NCBI GenBank assembly: GCA_017993235.1
Contig: JAGONC010000034.1
Coordinates: 1-33,302, forward strand
From: Lentimicrobiaceae bacterium
Lineage (GTDB): Bacteria; Bacteroidota; Bacteroidia; Bacteroidales; JAGONC01
Reading direction: 5' to 3'
DNA: 33,302 nt
The translations under genes and the position numbers were made by a program. Positions within the stretch are counted from its first letter, which is position 1. Each line of letters opens with the position of its first letter. A model generated the notes under the pieces. That model searched no databases. It saw only the letters and a list, made by a program, of their open reading frames with translations, and was not told the DNA's origin. Of this stretch, positions 23,221-30,989 are shown in pieces.

Positions 23221-24297
23221 TTATTTAGGAGCGATGCGAATCATAAAGAGCGCCATGATCCCGAAGATCAGGTTGGGAATCCAGGCCGCAATGGCAGGCG
23301 AAAGGTTTCCCATGGTCGCAAAGACCGTCGACACCTGGATAAGCATGATGTAGGAAAAGGTTATGGCGATTCCGATGCCAAGATGCATACCGATCCCACC
23401 CCTGACCTTACGGCTGGAGACAGCCAGGCCAATAAACGTCAGGATCAGTGTGGCAAAGGGATCAGCGATACGTTTATATTTTTCGACCAGGAAGACATTC
23501 AGGTTTTTCGATCCCTTCAGCTTTTCCTCTTTGATAAATTCATTCAACCGTATGAAGTTCATGGTCTTCATATCATCCTTTTTGATCGTGAACTCCTCAG
23601 GTTTCAGGTCCAGTTCCAGTTTAATCTCTCTGCCATGTTTGATATCCTGGTACTGGCCGCTGAACTGCCGCAGATAATAATTCTGGGCTTTCCAGGTACC
23701 GCCTGCACTGTCCCATTGAATTTTTTCTGAGTTGAGTTTATAATATAGCCCCTGCTCATTGATCTTTTCAAGTGAAAATTTATATCCAATATTGGATTGT
23801 GCGTTGAAGCTTTCCACATACGCATAGGTCTCCGGATCCAGCTGCATGTGGATATCGGTGTCCCTGTTGGCTCGTGGATTGTGAAGATATTGATCCTCAA
23901 ATGCCTGTAGTCTCCGGTTTGTGAATGGAATCACAAAATTGGACAGGATCAGCGACAGGGTTGCCAGAAATATTGCAGCGATAAAATAGGGCCTCAACAG
24001 CCGGTTGAAGCTGATCCCGCTGCTCAGGATTGCGATGATCTCCGTATGGGAAGCCATCTTGGAGGTAAAGAAAATGACAGAGATGAAGGTGAAAAGATAA
24101 ACGAACAGGTTGACAAAATAAGGGATGAAATTCAGGTAGTAAGAAAACAGGACTTCCGTCACGGATGGTTTGGTCTTCAGGAAGTTATCTATTTTTTCCG
24201 ACAGGTCAAAGACAATAACAATCACGATGAGCAGCGCAATGGCATAAAAAAAAGTACCCAGGAATTTTCTGATTATATAGTAATCGATCGTTTTCAT
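23221..24297 (-). CDS. LptF/LptG family permease
   Basis: A 358-residue inner-membrane component of the lipopolysaccharide export ABC transporter (LptB2FG), which extracts lipopolysaccharide from the inner membrane. The start is ATG at 24297 (MKTIDYYIIRKFLGTFFYAIALL); the frame continues upstream to 24345, overlapping tgt, without family support. Three membrane helices precede a periplasmic beta-jellyroll (about 125-270, LDPETYAYVESFNAQSNIG) and three follow it. FVIPFTNRRLQAFE after helix 3 is typical. I cannot separate LptF from LptG by sequence alone, though the position after tgt and the start resemble LptG. It is probably co-transcribed with tgt (44-bp gap). Confidence 0.93.
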   Translation of the reverse strand: MKTIDYYIIRKFLGTFFYAIALLIVIVIVFDLSEKIDNFLKTKPSVTEVLFSYYLNFIPYFVNLFVYLFTFISVIFFTSKMASHTEIIAILSSGISFNRLLRPYFIAAIFLATLSLILSNFVIPFTNRRLQAFEDQYLHNPRANRDTDIHMQLDPETYAYVESFNAQSNIGYKFSLEKINEQGLYYKLNSEKIQWDSAGGTWKAQNYYLRQFSGQYQDIKHGREIKLELDLKPEEFTIKKDDMKTMNFIRLNEFIKEEKLKGSKNLNVFLVEKYKRIADPFATLILTFIGLAVSSRKVRGGIGMHLGIGIAITFSYIMLIQVSTVFATMGNLSPAIAAWIPNLIFGIMALFMIRIAPK

Positions 24298-24341
24298 GAT
24301 ATAGCCTTCCAATATCCGGTGCGGCCTCCATTCCTGTCGTC

Positions 24342-25472
24342 TCAAAGTCGCTGCTGGAGGTTAGGGCTGACGCTGTTTTTCCAGTTTGCAAAGGTGCCGT
24401 CCTGTATGTGTTCCCTGGCTTTTTCCACAAGGTCCATATAGAAAGCCAGGTTATGACTGCTGGCGATCATGGCCCCGAGCATTTCTCCTGCACTGAACAG
24501 ATGCCGGAGGTAAGCCCTGGTGCAGGTTTGATCAACAAAGGAGCGGCCTTTTCCGTCCAGCGGTGAAAAGTCGTCCTTCCATTTTTCGTTTTTAATGTTG
24601 ATGATCCCGTCCCAGGTGAACAGCATCCCATTCCGTCCGTTGCGGGTTGGGATCACGCAGTCGAACATATCAATTCCCAGCGCGATGCTTTCCAGGATAT
24701 TGACCGGCGTTCCCACACCCATCAGATAACGGGGTTTATCCTGCGGTAGTATACGGCAAACCACTTCGGTCATTTCGTACATGATCTCGGTTGGTTCTCC
24801 CACCGACAGCCCGCCGATAGCGTTGCCCGGAGCTTTTTTTTCAGCGATATAGGTAGCCGACCGTTGCCTTAGTTCCCTGTAAACGCTTCCCTGAACGATG
24901 GGGAAAAGTGCCTGGACATAACCATAGCGGTCAGCGGTTTCATTAAAATGCGCCTGGCATCGGTCGAGCCAGTGATGGGTGAGTTCCAGTGATTTCAGTG
25001 CATATCCAAACTCACATGGATATGGAGTACATTCATCCAGAGCCATCATGATATCAGCACCGATCTGCCGCTGGATCTCCACCACGGTCTCGGGCGTGAA
25101 AAGGTGTTTGGAACCGTCGATATGCGAACGGAAATGAACCCCGTCTTTTTTCAGACGACGCTGGGCGGAAAGGGAATAGACCTGGTATCCGCCGCTGTCG
25201 GTCAGGATAGGACGATCCCAGCCATTAAAGCGGTGCAGGCCTCCGGCAGCTTCAATGATGGCTGTCCCTGGCCTGAGATACAGGTGGTAAGTGTTTCCCA
25301 GGATGATCTGCGCCCTGATATCCTCCCGGAGATCTTTCATGTGGACAGCCTTGACCGTGCCTGCCGTTCCGACAGGCATGAACACCGGTGTTAGGATCAA
25401 TCCGTGATCCGTCTGAATTTCACCACCCCGGGCTGATGTCGAGGCGTCCGTCTTTGTAATTCTGAATTTCAT
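24342..25472 (-). CDS. tgt: Queuine tRNA-ribosyltransferase
   Basis: A 376-residue enzyme that swaps guanine 34 for the queuosine precursor preQ1 in GUN tRNAs. The substrate-site motif TDSGGYQVYSL holds the active-site Asp, ALDECTPYPCEFGYA follows, IGGLSVGEP binds the base, and DMFDCVIPTRNGRNG carries the nucleophilic Asp. The usual zinc site CxCxxC is not present: the stretch before TRAYLRHLF reads GRSFVDQTC, with one cysteine. From memory other Bacteroidetes enzymes also lack it, so this is likely a lineage trait. Transcribed from a -7 element at 25530-25523, divergent from the glycosyltransferase gene. Confidence 0.97.
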   Translation of the reverse strand: MKFRITKTDASTSARGGEIQTDHGLILTPVFMPVGTAGTVKAVHMKDLREDIRAQIILGNTYHLYLRPGTAIIEAAGGLHRFNGWDRPILTDSGGYQVYSLSAQRRLKKDGVHFRSHIDGSKHLFTPETVVEIQRQIGADIMMALDECTPYPCEFGYALKSLELTHHWLDRCQAHFNETADRYGYVQALFPIVQGSVYRELRQRSATYIAEKKAPGNAIGGLSVGEPTEIMYEMTEVVCRILPQDKPRYLMGVGTPVNILESIALGIDMFDCVIPTRNGRNGMLFTWDGIINIKNEKWKDDFSPLDGKGRSFVDQTCTRAYLRHLFSAGEMLGAMIASSHNLAFYMDLVEKAREHIQDGTFANWKNSVSPNLQQRL

Positions 25473-25522
25473 CCGTCCTGATTGATTCCTGGAAGTGATC
25501 CGATGGGTCCAAATTTTTTTTT

Positions 25523-25530
25523 CAAAGTTA
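25523..25530 (-). promoter_or_regulatory. Bacteroidetes-type -7 element for tgt
   Basis: Minus strand TAACTTTG, an exact TAnnTTTG match. The start near 25516 gives a leader of about 44 nt before the ATG at 25472. Confidence 0.5.
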
Positions 25531-25552
25531 AAGTTTCTTGGACTAGAATAAA

Positions 25553-25560
25553 TAATTTTG
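25553..25560 (+). promoter_or_regulatory. Bacteroidetes-type -7 element for the GT2-ECF sigma pair
   Basis: Plus strand TAATTTTG, an exact TAnnTTTG match, about 22 bp before the ATG at 25581. It lies 22 bp from the tgt element, forming a divergent promoter pair. Confidence 0.5.
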
Positions 25561-25580
25561 TGCCTTCTTCAAAAACGGAT

Positions 25581-26720
25581 ATGATTGTAGATCTACTTCA
25601 CATCAATGAAGTTCATTTTTATGTTTTCCTGGTTTTCGTACTGACTTTCATTATTCAGATCATCTACTGGTGGGCTGTATACGGAAGAATGGCTTTCTAC
25701 CGTAAACGAAAGAGTGTGAGTACAAAGGAGCCCGTATCGATCGTATTGCTGTTCAATGACGAGTTTGAAAAATTGAAAGCACAGCTTCCGGCCTTACTCG
25801 CCCAGGATTATCCTGATTACGAGATCGTCCTTGTGATCCAATCCATTAATGATGATCTGGCAGAGTACCTTGAACAGGTGGGTAAGGAATACTCCAATAT
25901 TCAGGTTGTCAGGATGTTGCAGGATTTAAACTTCTTTAAGGGTAATAAATTTCCTCTATCGATCGGTATCAAATGCGCAAAGAATGATCTGCTGATCTTC
26001 ACGGAAGCCGGGTGTCTGCCGGTATCCGAGCACTGGCTTGAGCAGATTCAGTCTAATTTTATAGAAGAAAAGGAGATCGTTCTGGGTTATTTCCGTTCAT
26101 CACCTCCGGATAAAAGTCCTTCACATGGATTCAGGCGGTTTGCCAACCTGACCACAGCAATGAATTATTTCTCGTTTGCGCTGATGGGTCGTCCCTATAT
26201 GGGAATTGGCAAGAACCTGGCGTACCGGAGATCACTTCATTTCAAAAACTGGGGATTTACCGGGCATTACAGGATTTCGGTCGGGGAGGATGATCTTTTC
26301 ATCAATCAGGTTGCTACAAAACGAAACATTGCCATAGCCCCTGACCTGGAGAGCCAGGTGATCTGCAGCGGGCCGGAGTCATTTTCTGAGTGGTTCCGGT
26401 TCCGGAAAAAATATTTCAAATCTCGACGCTATTATCCTTTCTGGGACAAGTTTTTCCTGAACCTGTTCACGTTCTCCTACCTTGTTTTCCTGGCGGCATT
26501 CATCTACCTGCTGATTGTCCGGGCCCTCTTCTATCCGGTCATTGTCCTGTTTATCCTTCGCTTATTCAGCCAGTTATTCATTTTCAAAAAATGCATGATT
26601 CGTTTGAGCGAAAGGAATTTATTATTACTTTCGCCCATAAACGAGATTTTTCTCCTTTTCTTTGATGGCCTGATCCGGATCGCTCTGGTGTTCGATAAAA
26701 AGGATAAATGGAAGACCTGA
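25581..26720 (+). CDS. Membrane glycosyltransferase family 2 protein with a degenerate metal motif
   Basis: A 379-residue protein from the ATG at 25581; a longer frame from 25482 would begin upstream of the -7 element and is unlikely. One N-terminal membrane helix (about 12-34) is followed by a cytoplasmic GT-A domain (PVSIVLLFNDEFEKLKAQL, YEIVLVIQSINDD, GKNLAYRRSLHF, GEDDLFINQVA) and two hydrophobic segments near the end. The family normally has a DxD-type TDAD stretch; here the equivalent reads LLIFTEAGCLP, so one or both metal aspartates are changed. The later GEDD is kept. It probably makes a surface or lipid-linked glycan, unless the altered motif makes it inactive. Its 3' end overlaps the sigma factor gene by 13 bp. 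Confidence 0.88.
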   Translation: MIVDLLHINEVHFYVFLVFVLTFIIQIIYWWAVYGRMAFYRKRKSVSTKEPVSIVLLFNDEFEKLKAQLPALLAQDYPDYEIVLVIQSINDDLAEYLEQVGKEYSNIQVVRMLQDLNFFKGNKFPLSIGIKCAKNDLLIFTEAGCLPVSEHWLEQIQSNFIEEKEIVLGYFRSSPPDKSPSHGFRRFANLTTAMNYFSFALMGRPYMGIGKNLAYRRSLHFKNWGFTGHYRISVGEDDLFINQVATKRNIAIAPDLESQVICSGPESFSEWFRFRKKYFKSRRYYPFWDKFFLNLFTFSYLVFLAAFIYLLIVRALFYPVIVLFILRLFSQLFIFKKCMIRLSERNLLLLSPINEIFLLFFDGLIRIALVFDKKDKWKT

Positions 26721-27313
26721 CTTCACATCTGACAGATAAAGCACTTCGTGACTACCATCTCGTACAGCTCGCCATAAAAACGGGCGACCAGCGTGCGTAT
26801 GCTGAGTTAATGAACAATTACCGGGATTCGCTGTATTTTCTATTGCTCAAGATGACCAATGATGTGCACGATGCCGATGATCTTACCATTGAAGCTTTTG
26901 GCAAAGCCTTTAAGAATTTGCACCAGTATACACCGGATTATGCCTTCAGCACGTGGCTTTTCAAGATTGCTACCAATAACTGCATCGATTTCATCCGTAA
27001 GAAAAAGATGGATATCCTTTCGCTCGACAAGCCCGCGGATGATGAGGATGGTCCGGAACTGGTGATCGCCTCCCAGACACCGGATCCGGAGGAGCACCTG
27101 ATCAAGAGTCAGAAGATCAAACTGATGCGGGATGTCGTTGAGAAACTAAAGCCACATTACCGCCAGCTGATCCAACTACGCTATTTTGAAGAATATTCCT
27201 ACGAAGAGATCGCCGAGACCTTAAACCTTCCGCTGGGCACCGTCAAGGCGCAGCTTTTCCGTGCACGGGAGTTCCTGTACAACATCCTGAAGGGGCAGCA
27301 GGAGACACTGTAG
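26708..27313 (+). CDS. ECF-type RNA polymerase sigma factor
   Basis: A 201-residue sigma-70 family factor of the extracytoplasmic-function group. Region 2 (about 25-95) has YAELMNNYRDSLYFLLLKM, DADDLTIEAFGKAFKNL and FSTWLFKIATNNCIDFIRKKK, which bind the -10 element. Region 4 (about 140-195) has LKPHYRQLIQLRYFEEYSYEEIAETL and the helix-turn-helix NLPLGTVKAQLFRAREFL. The linker is long and acidic. No anti-sigma factor gene follows; a 7-bp repeat array comes next, then converging genes. The ATG lies inside the end of the glycosyltransferase gene after AAGGATAA, so the two are translated from one message. Confidence 0.96.
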   Translation: MEDLTSHLTDKALRDYHLVQLAIKTGDQRAYAELMNNYRDSLYFLLLKMTNDVHDADDLTIEAFGKAFKNLHQYTPDYAFSTWLFKIATNNCIDFIRKKKMDILSLDKPADDEDGPELVIASQTPDPEEHLIKSQKIKLMRDVVEKLKPHYRQLIQLRYFEEYSYEEIAETLNLPLGTVKAQLFRAREFLYNILKGQQETL

Positions 27314-27316
27314 GTA

Positions 27317-27358
27317 ATTGTCGATTGTCAATTGCCGATTTTCGATTGTCGATTGCCA
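27317..27358 (+). repeat. Six tandem 7-bp units (attgtcg family)
   Basis: Units: attgtcg, attgtca, attgccg, attttcg, attgtcg, attgcca. The array starts 4 bp after the ECF sigma stop and occupies most of the 63-bp convergent gap. On the minus strand it reads as the CGACAAT repeat often mis-annotated as short IDNRQ-type peptides. Confidence 0.8.
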
Positions 27359-27376
27359 AAGGTAATTCTGATAAAT

Positions 27377-27601
27377 CTAATACGGTCCGATCAACACAGC
27401 AATTACGTGGTATTTTATAATGCCATCCACTGTGGCCAGGCAATCGGAATAACTTGAGGAGTTTCCCTGATATACTTTTTGCCCGTCAATGGTAAGCAGG
27501 CAATCTGAATAGCTGGTGGAATTGCCTTGATAAATTTGGGTCTGTGCGCTTAAGTCGCTGAATATTAGCAAAATAATTATTGAAAAAAGAGTTGATTTCA
27601 T
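27377..27601 (-). CDS. Small secreted repeat protein (probable 5-fold beta-flower family)
   Basis: A 74-residue protein from the ATG at 27601. Its signal peptide (MKSTLFSIIILLIFSDLSAQ) is followed by two tandem 20-residue repeats, TQIYQGNSTSYSDCLLTIDG and QKVYQGNSSSYSDCLATVDG, and a hydrophobic end (IAVLIGPY). The GNSxSYSDxLxTxDG repeat matches a small secreted Bacteroidetes family described as 5-fold beta-flower proteins, as I recall. Family members often have more repeats, so this one is short. Each repeat has one Cys, which could form a disulfide. The function is unknown. It lies downstream of the type IX-secreted protein, separated by the 20-bp repeat pair and a 14-bp palindrome. Confidence 0.75.
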   Translation of the reverse strand: MKSTLFSIIILLIFSDLSAQTQIYQGNSTSYSDCLLTIDGQKVYQGNSSSYSDCLATVDGIIKYHVIAVLIGPY

Positions 27602-27639
27602 TATGAATTGTATTATACCTGATGATTCAGGATGCTTGT

Positions 27640-27653
27640 CAAAATGCATTTTG
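27640..27653. promoter_or_regulatory. Perfect 14-bp palindrome upstream of the small secreted protein
   Basis: CAAAATGCATTTTG is its own reverse complement. It lies 38 bp before the ATG at 27601, where an operator for a dimeric regulator could lie. This is a single occurrence in the window, so the role is a guess. Confidence 0.25.
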
Positions 27654-27660
27654 CCACCGA

Positions 27661-27700
27661 GATCACAGAGGATTCATGGCGATCACGGAGGATTCAGGAC
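27661..27700. repeat. Pair of 20-bp repeats overlapping the end of the type IX-secreted gene
   Basis: Two units, gatcacagaggattcatggc and gatcacggaggattcaggac, differ at 3 of 20 positions. The second contains the last codons and the TGA stop of the T9SS gene (minus strand CTGAATCCTCCGTGA, giving L-N-P-P-stop). The words resemble a common intergenic repeat of draft bacterial genomes. Confidence 0.7.
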
Positions 27701-30187
27701 TACCATTTTCCCTGTCGAAAGAATTTGGTGATCCTTTTTCAGTATGACGATATAAACACCCTGCGGGAAGGAGCGGACAGAGAATGAATATATGGATTGG
27801 TAGAAAGGAATGGTGAGGTTCAACATTTTTCTACCTGTAATATCCCGTATATCAATTTTATATGTATCGGAGAAGTTATTCCTGGATTCAGACGCATGTC
27901 GCAGCTGGATCCATACTTCCTCCCTCGCCGGATTTGGATAAACGTACATTTTAGTATCCGGCGACGCGTTCTCCTGTACCCCCACGCAGTCAAGAAACGT
28001 TACCTCCACAGAATCCACCCCCGTGCAACCGTCCAGCGTGGTAACATAAACCCTATACGTCGCTGAACCGAATCCCGTCCCCGCAGAATCCACCTCGATC
28101 ACCGGTCCGGTCTGCCCGCCGGGCAGCCAGTAATACTCCTCCCCGCCGGGTGTACTGGCGTCCAGACGAATGACTTCCCCGGCACAGACCGTGTCGTCGG
28201 GCATAACAAAAATTCCGACAACAGGAATGGGAAATACTTCCACGGTAATGTAATCCGTAACTGTACTGAATCCATCAAACACATCGACAAAATAAGCGGT
28301 GGTGCCACCAGGAATGACAACCGGGTCGGGCTGGTCAGAGAAAAATCCGGGGGGATCCGATGTCCAGGCGTAGGTGTAACTTCCTGCACCTCCGGATGCG
28401 AGTGCATTCAACTGGGAGGATTCCCCCGCGCACACCTCCCCGGGTGTTGCCGTCACGTTCACCTGAAGCAACTCACCCTCGACAGATACCATCACTGTAT
28501 CCTGATCCCCACAAAGGGTCATCAGATCCGTTACCGTCAGGATGAACACCACCGACTGGATCAGGTTCACAGTCATCGGATGATCAACAGAGGGATCCAC
28601 CAGGTACTGGGCAGGCGACCAGTAATAAGCGTATTGCGTTGAGCCTCCGGTTGCAGAACCGTGTAACGTGGTACTGGTTCCATATGGAATGGTACTGTCC
28701 TCCCCGGCACAGGCTTCAGGTTGAGAAACGACATAAATAATTGCCTGGTCACTTGCCGTGTTGAAACCATCATCAACCGTTATGGTGTAAGTTGTAGTTT
28801 GGTCGGGAGATACCACCGGATCTTGCTCTTCAGAATCATATCCGGAGGGATCGGAGCTCCATTGATAAGCGTAATTACCAGAGCCTCCACCTGGCAAAGC
28901 CATTAATTGGGAGGTTGACTCGATGCAAATGGTGCCGGGACTGGCTGATGCCGTTACAGTCAGTGGTCCACCAGTGATGTAAACGATCGCGGTATCAATA
29001 TTATGACACGATGTCAGCGCATCTGTACCGGTGAGGATAAAGATGGTTGATTGGTACAGATTCAGGGTCAGGGGATCTTCCTCTTCCGGATCCTCAAGGT
29101 ATTCGGCCGGCTCCCAGGAATAAAGATATTCTCCCGAACCTCCATCTACAGTGCTATTCAATTGTGTACTGGTGCCGTAAGCGATCCAGTGATCGATACC
29201 TGCGTCCACTGACGGGATGGAGTGAATATGTAAAGTCATTGTGTCATTCATGGACATTGTACAGGGAGCAACGGGGTAAACGGTGAGCATCAGGCTGACG
29301 GTTCCGCTTTGAAGATCCCAGTCGCCCGGGAAGTAGGTCGCCCCCAGGTAAAAAGGATTATCAAACGATCCATCACCCGATGTAGACCATTCAACGGACG
29401 TAAAATGTTCGGCGTATCCATTGGTCTGAAAATCATCCCCTGCACAGATAGCCTCATCAATCCCTGCCATCACCTGAGGCAACTGCACCACCGTGACTGT
29501 GGTTGTATCGGATCGGCTGTGATAACCATCCTGTACGACAACGATATAACTGGTGGTTTCCAATGGAGTGGTGCTTGGATTTTGTTCGCCGGAGGTGAAT
29601 CCTTCCGGGACTGAAAACCAGGAGAAGCTATAGGCTCCGCTTCCGCCGTTAGCCAGAACGGTTAATTGCACCGTACTGCCGATGCAAATCGTGCCGGGGA
29701 TGGCCTGTGCTGAAACCTGCATGGCTTCTCCAAAAAAAAGATCGGTAAGTGATGATAGCCCCCCCGGGTGAAATTTACCATCATAAAAGAGCATCGTGGA
29801 ATCATAGGTTGCGGAAGCAATAAATTCTTCCTCAAATTCCCATGAATAGATTTTCCAGTTAATGGTCTCATTGACAAGAAATCCATCTTTCAGGGTGGTC
29901 ATATTGTCGTCCCCGAAAGCTACTACGGCAGTGTTTTCATTTCCAGGCCACAGGGAAGCACCTGCACAGATCAGCGAATCATTGCGGTTGAAGAATACAC
30001 CGATATAATCCCCCGGTGAAATGGAATCGCCGAACAGGGATGGATCTGCCGTTAAAGGGATTGCAATCGGATGAAAGGTGGGTGTTATCGTGAAATCCCA
30101 TCCTGGTGGAAGATCCTGGCCCGATGCACCCACAATGAATTTTAGGGAAAGCCAGAGCAGAAAGTGTGCTTTACGGATCATCCGCAT
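27683..30187 (-). CDS. Type IX-secreted surface protein with alternating Ig-like modules
   Basis: An 834-residue exported protein. A signal peptide ends near ASGQ (21-24). An N-terminal unit (25-150) is followed by three copies of module A (157-235, 409-487, 574-652; each with PGxxCxxxxxQLxxLxxGGxGxYxxxW and an acidic, Gln- and Pro-rich loop) alternating with two copies of module B (325-406, 490-570; GxDxxIxYGTSTxL, WxPAxYLxDP). Distinct modules lie at 236-322 and 655-730. The C-terminal domain (about 745-832) has YPNPAREEVWIQL, RDITGRKML and FPQGVYIVILKK, the sorting signal of the type IX secretion system. It is probably cell-surface attached; a ligand or adhesive role is plausible but unproven. 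It follows DUF1573 by 9 bp. Confidence 0.95.
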   Translation of the reverse strand: MRMIRKAHFLLWLSLKFIVGASGQDLPPGWDFTITPTFHPIAIPLTADPSLFGDSISPGDYIGVFFNRNDSLICAGASLWPGNENTAVVAFGDDNMTTLKDGFLVNETINWKIYSWEFEEEFIASATYDSTMLFYDGKFHPGGLSSLTDLFFGEAMQVSAQAIPGTICIGSTVQLTVLANGGSGAYSFSWFSVPEGFTSGEQNPSTTPLETTSYIVVVQDGYHSRSDTTTVTVVQLPQVMAGIDEAICAGDDFQTNGYAEHFTSVEWSTSGDGSFDNPFYLGATYFPGDWDLQSGTVSLMLTVYPVAPCTMSMNDTMTLHIHSIPSVDAGIDHWIAYGTSTQLNSTVDGGSGEYLYSWEPAEYLEDPEEEDPLTLNLYQSTIFILTGTDALTSCHNIDTAIVYITGGPLTVTASASPGTICIESTSQLMALPGGGSGNYAYQWSSDPSGYDSEEQDPVVSPDQTTTYTITVDDGFNTASDQAIIYVVSQPEACAGEDSTIPYGTSTTLHGSATGGSTQYAYYWSPAQYLVDPSVDHPMTVNLIQSVVFILTVTDLMTLCGDQDTVMVSVEGELLQVNVTATPGEVCAGESSQLNALASGGAGSYTYAWTSDPPGFFSDQPDPVVIPGGTTAYFVDVFDGFSTVTDYITVEVFPIPVVGIFVMPDDTVCAGEVIRLDASTPGGEEYYWLPGGQTGPVIEVDSAGTGFGSATYRVYVTTLDGCTGVDSVEVTFLDCVGVQENASPDTKMYVYPNPAREEVWIQLRHASESRNNFSDTYKIDIRDITGRKMLNLTIPFYQSIYSFSVRSFPQGVYIVILKKDHQILSTGKMVVLNPP

Positions 30188-30196
30188 TCATCCTGG

Positions 30197-30979
30197 TTAT
30201 GGTCGGACGTAGCCCTTGATGGTCAGTACCGTTAAGGGCCTGGCAGGGTCATTGGCAACCACATCAACCGTTTTTTGCTGAGAGCCGTTCCGGCCCGACG
30301 TGTTGAATACAATCCCAATGTTACTGCTTTCACCCGGCTTGAGGAGCGTTTTTTCCGGATGGGTAGCCGTACATCCGCAACCGGCTTTTACATTGCGGAT
30401 GATCAGGTCGCTCTTACCCTCATTTCGGAAAATAAAACTGTACTCCACTTTTGAACCTGTCGCAACCGTATCGAAAATGTAGGTATCTTTTTCAAAGACA
30501 ATCCTGGGCGCTTCAGCACGTTGCTGTTCGGTCAAACCGGAGAAGTCCTCCATGATGTTCGGATTGAGGATCAGCCTTTTCTGTGGCTTTACCGTATCGT
30601 TGGTATAGAGCCATATGTTCTCGTATACCGATCCATAGGTGCCTTTCCTGACAGGATCATAGGTCATGATAATTTTACCTTCTTCCCCGGGATTGAGTAT
30701 TGGCGGGATGATCTGCCCGGTTGTGTACTCCGGCAGGTTTTTAAACGAAAGCTCCATGGGCAGATCCCAGGCATTGTACATGGGAATGGTATCTGTACCG
30801 GTCCGGGTATTGGTTATATCCGGGAACGCAAACCTGATGGAATTAAACCACAGATTGCCCGCTTTGATGATATAGAATTTCTGAATCCATTCATCATGGG
30901 TTTTTTCGATAGACTGTGCATTAACTGTCGTTCCCGACAGGAAGGCACTGAGCAACAGAAACAGGATGATTCGGTTCAT
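30197..30979 (-). CDS. DUF1573 domain secreted protein
   Basis: A 260-residue protein with a signal peptide (MNRIILFLLLSAFLSGTTVNAQ) and a C-terminal DUF1573 domain at about 155-255. The domain has FDTVATGSKVEYSFIFRNEGKSDL, the typical VKAGCGCT with neighbouring cysteines, LLKPGESSNIGIVF and TLTIKGYV-like ends. The first half also looks like an Ig-type fold. DUF1573 is an ASPM/SPD-2/hydin-like beta-sandwich; secreted Bacteroidetes members are abundant, with unknown roles. It lies between the PPTase (10 bp) and the large type IX-secreted gene (9 bp), so one transcript is likely. Confidence 0.94.
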   Translation of the reverse strand: MNRIILFLLLSAFLSGTTVNAQSIEKTHDEWIQKFYIIKAGNLWFNSIRFAFPDITNTRTGTDTIPMYNAWDLPMELSFKNLPEYTTGQIIPPILNPGEEGKIIMTYDPVRKGTYGSVYENIWLYTNDTVKPQKRLILNPNIMEDFSGLTEQQRAEAPRIVFEKDTYIFDTVATGSKVEYSFIFRNEGKSDLIIRNVKAGCGCTATHPEKTLLKPGESSNIGIVFNTSGRNGSQQKTVDVVANDPARPLTVLTIKGYVRP

Positions 30980-30989
30980 TTTTCATGAT

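Noticed and set aside
24298..24345. Upstream extension of lptF/G overlapping tgt
   Set aside because: The extra residues (MRRQEWRPHRILEGYI) do not resemble the family start; the ATG at 24297 gives the typical N-terminus.
25482..25580. N-terminal extension of the GT2 gene
   Set aside because: An exact -7 promoter element lies inside it, downstream of the proposed start.
27314..27376. Anti-sigma factor gene after the ECF sigma gene
   Set aside because: The gap is only 63 bp, holds a 7-bp repeat and converges with a minus-strand gene.
27243..27443. Minus-strand frame with IDNRKSAIDNRQ-like peptide
   Set aside because: It is a translation of the 7-bp intergenic repeat and overlaps the sigma factor gene; such peptides are known annotation artefacts.
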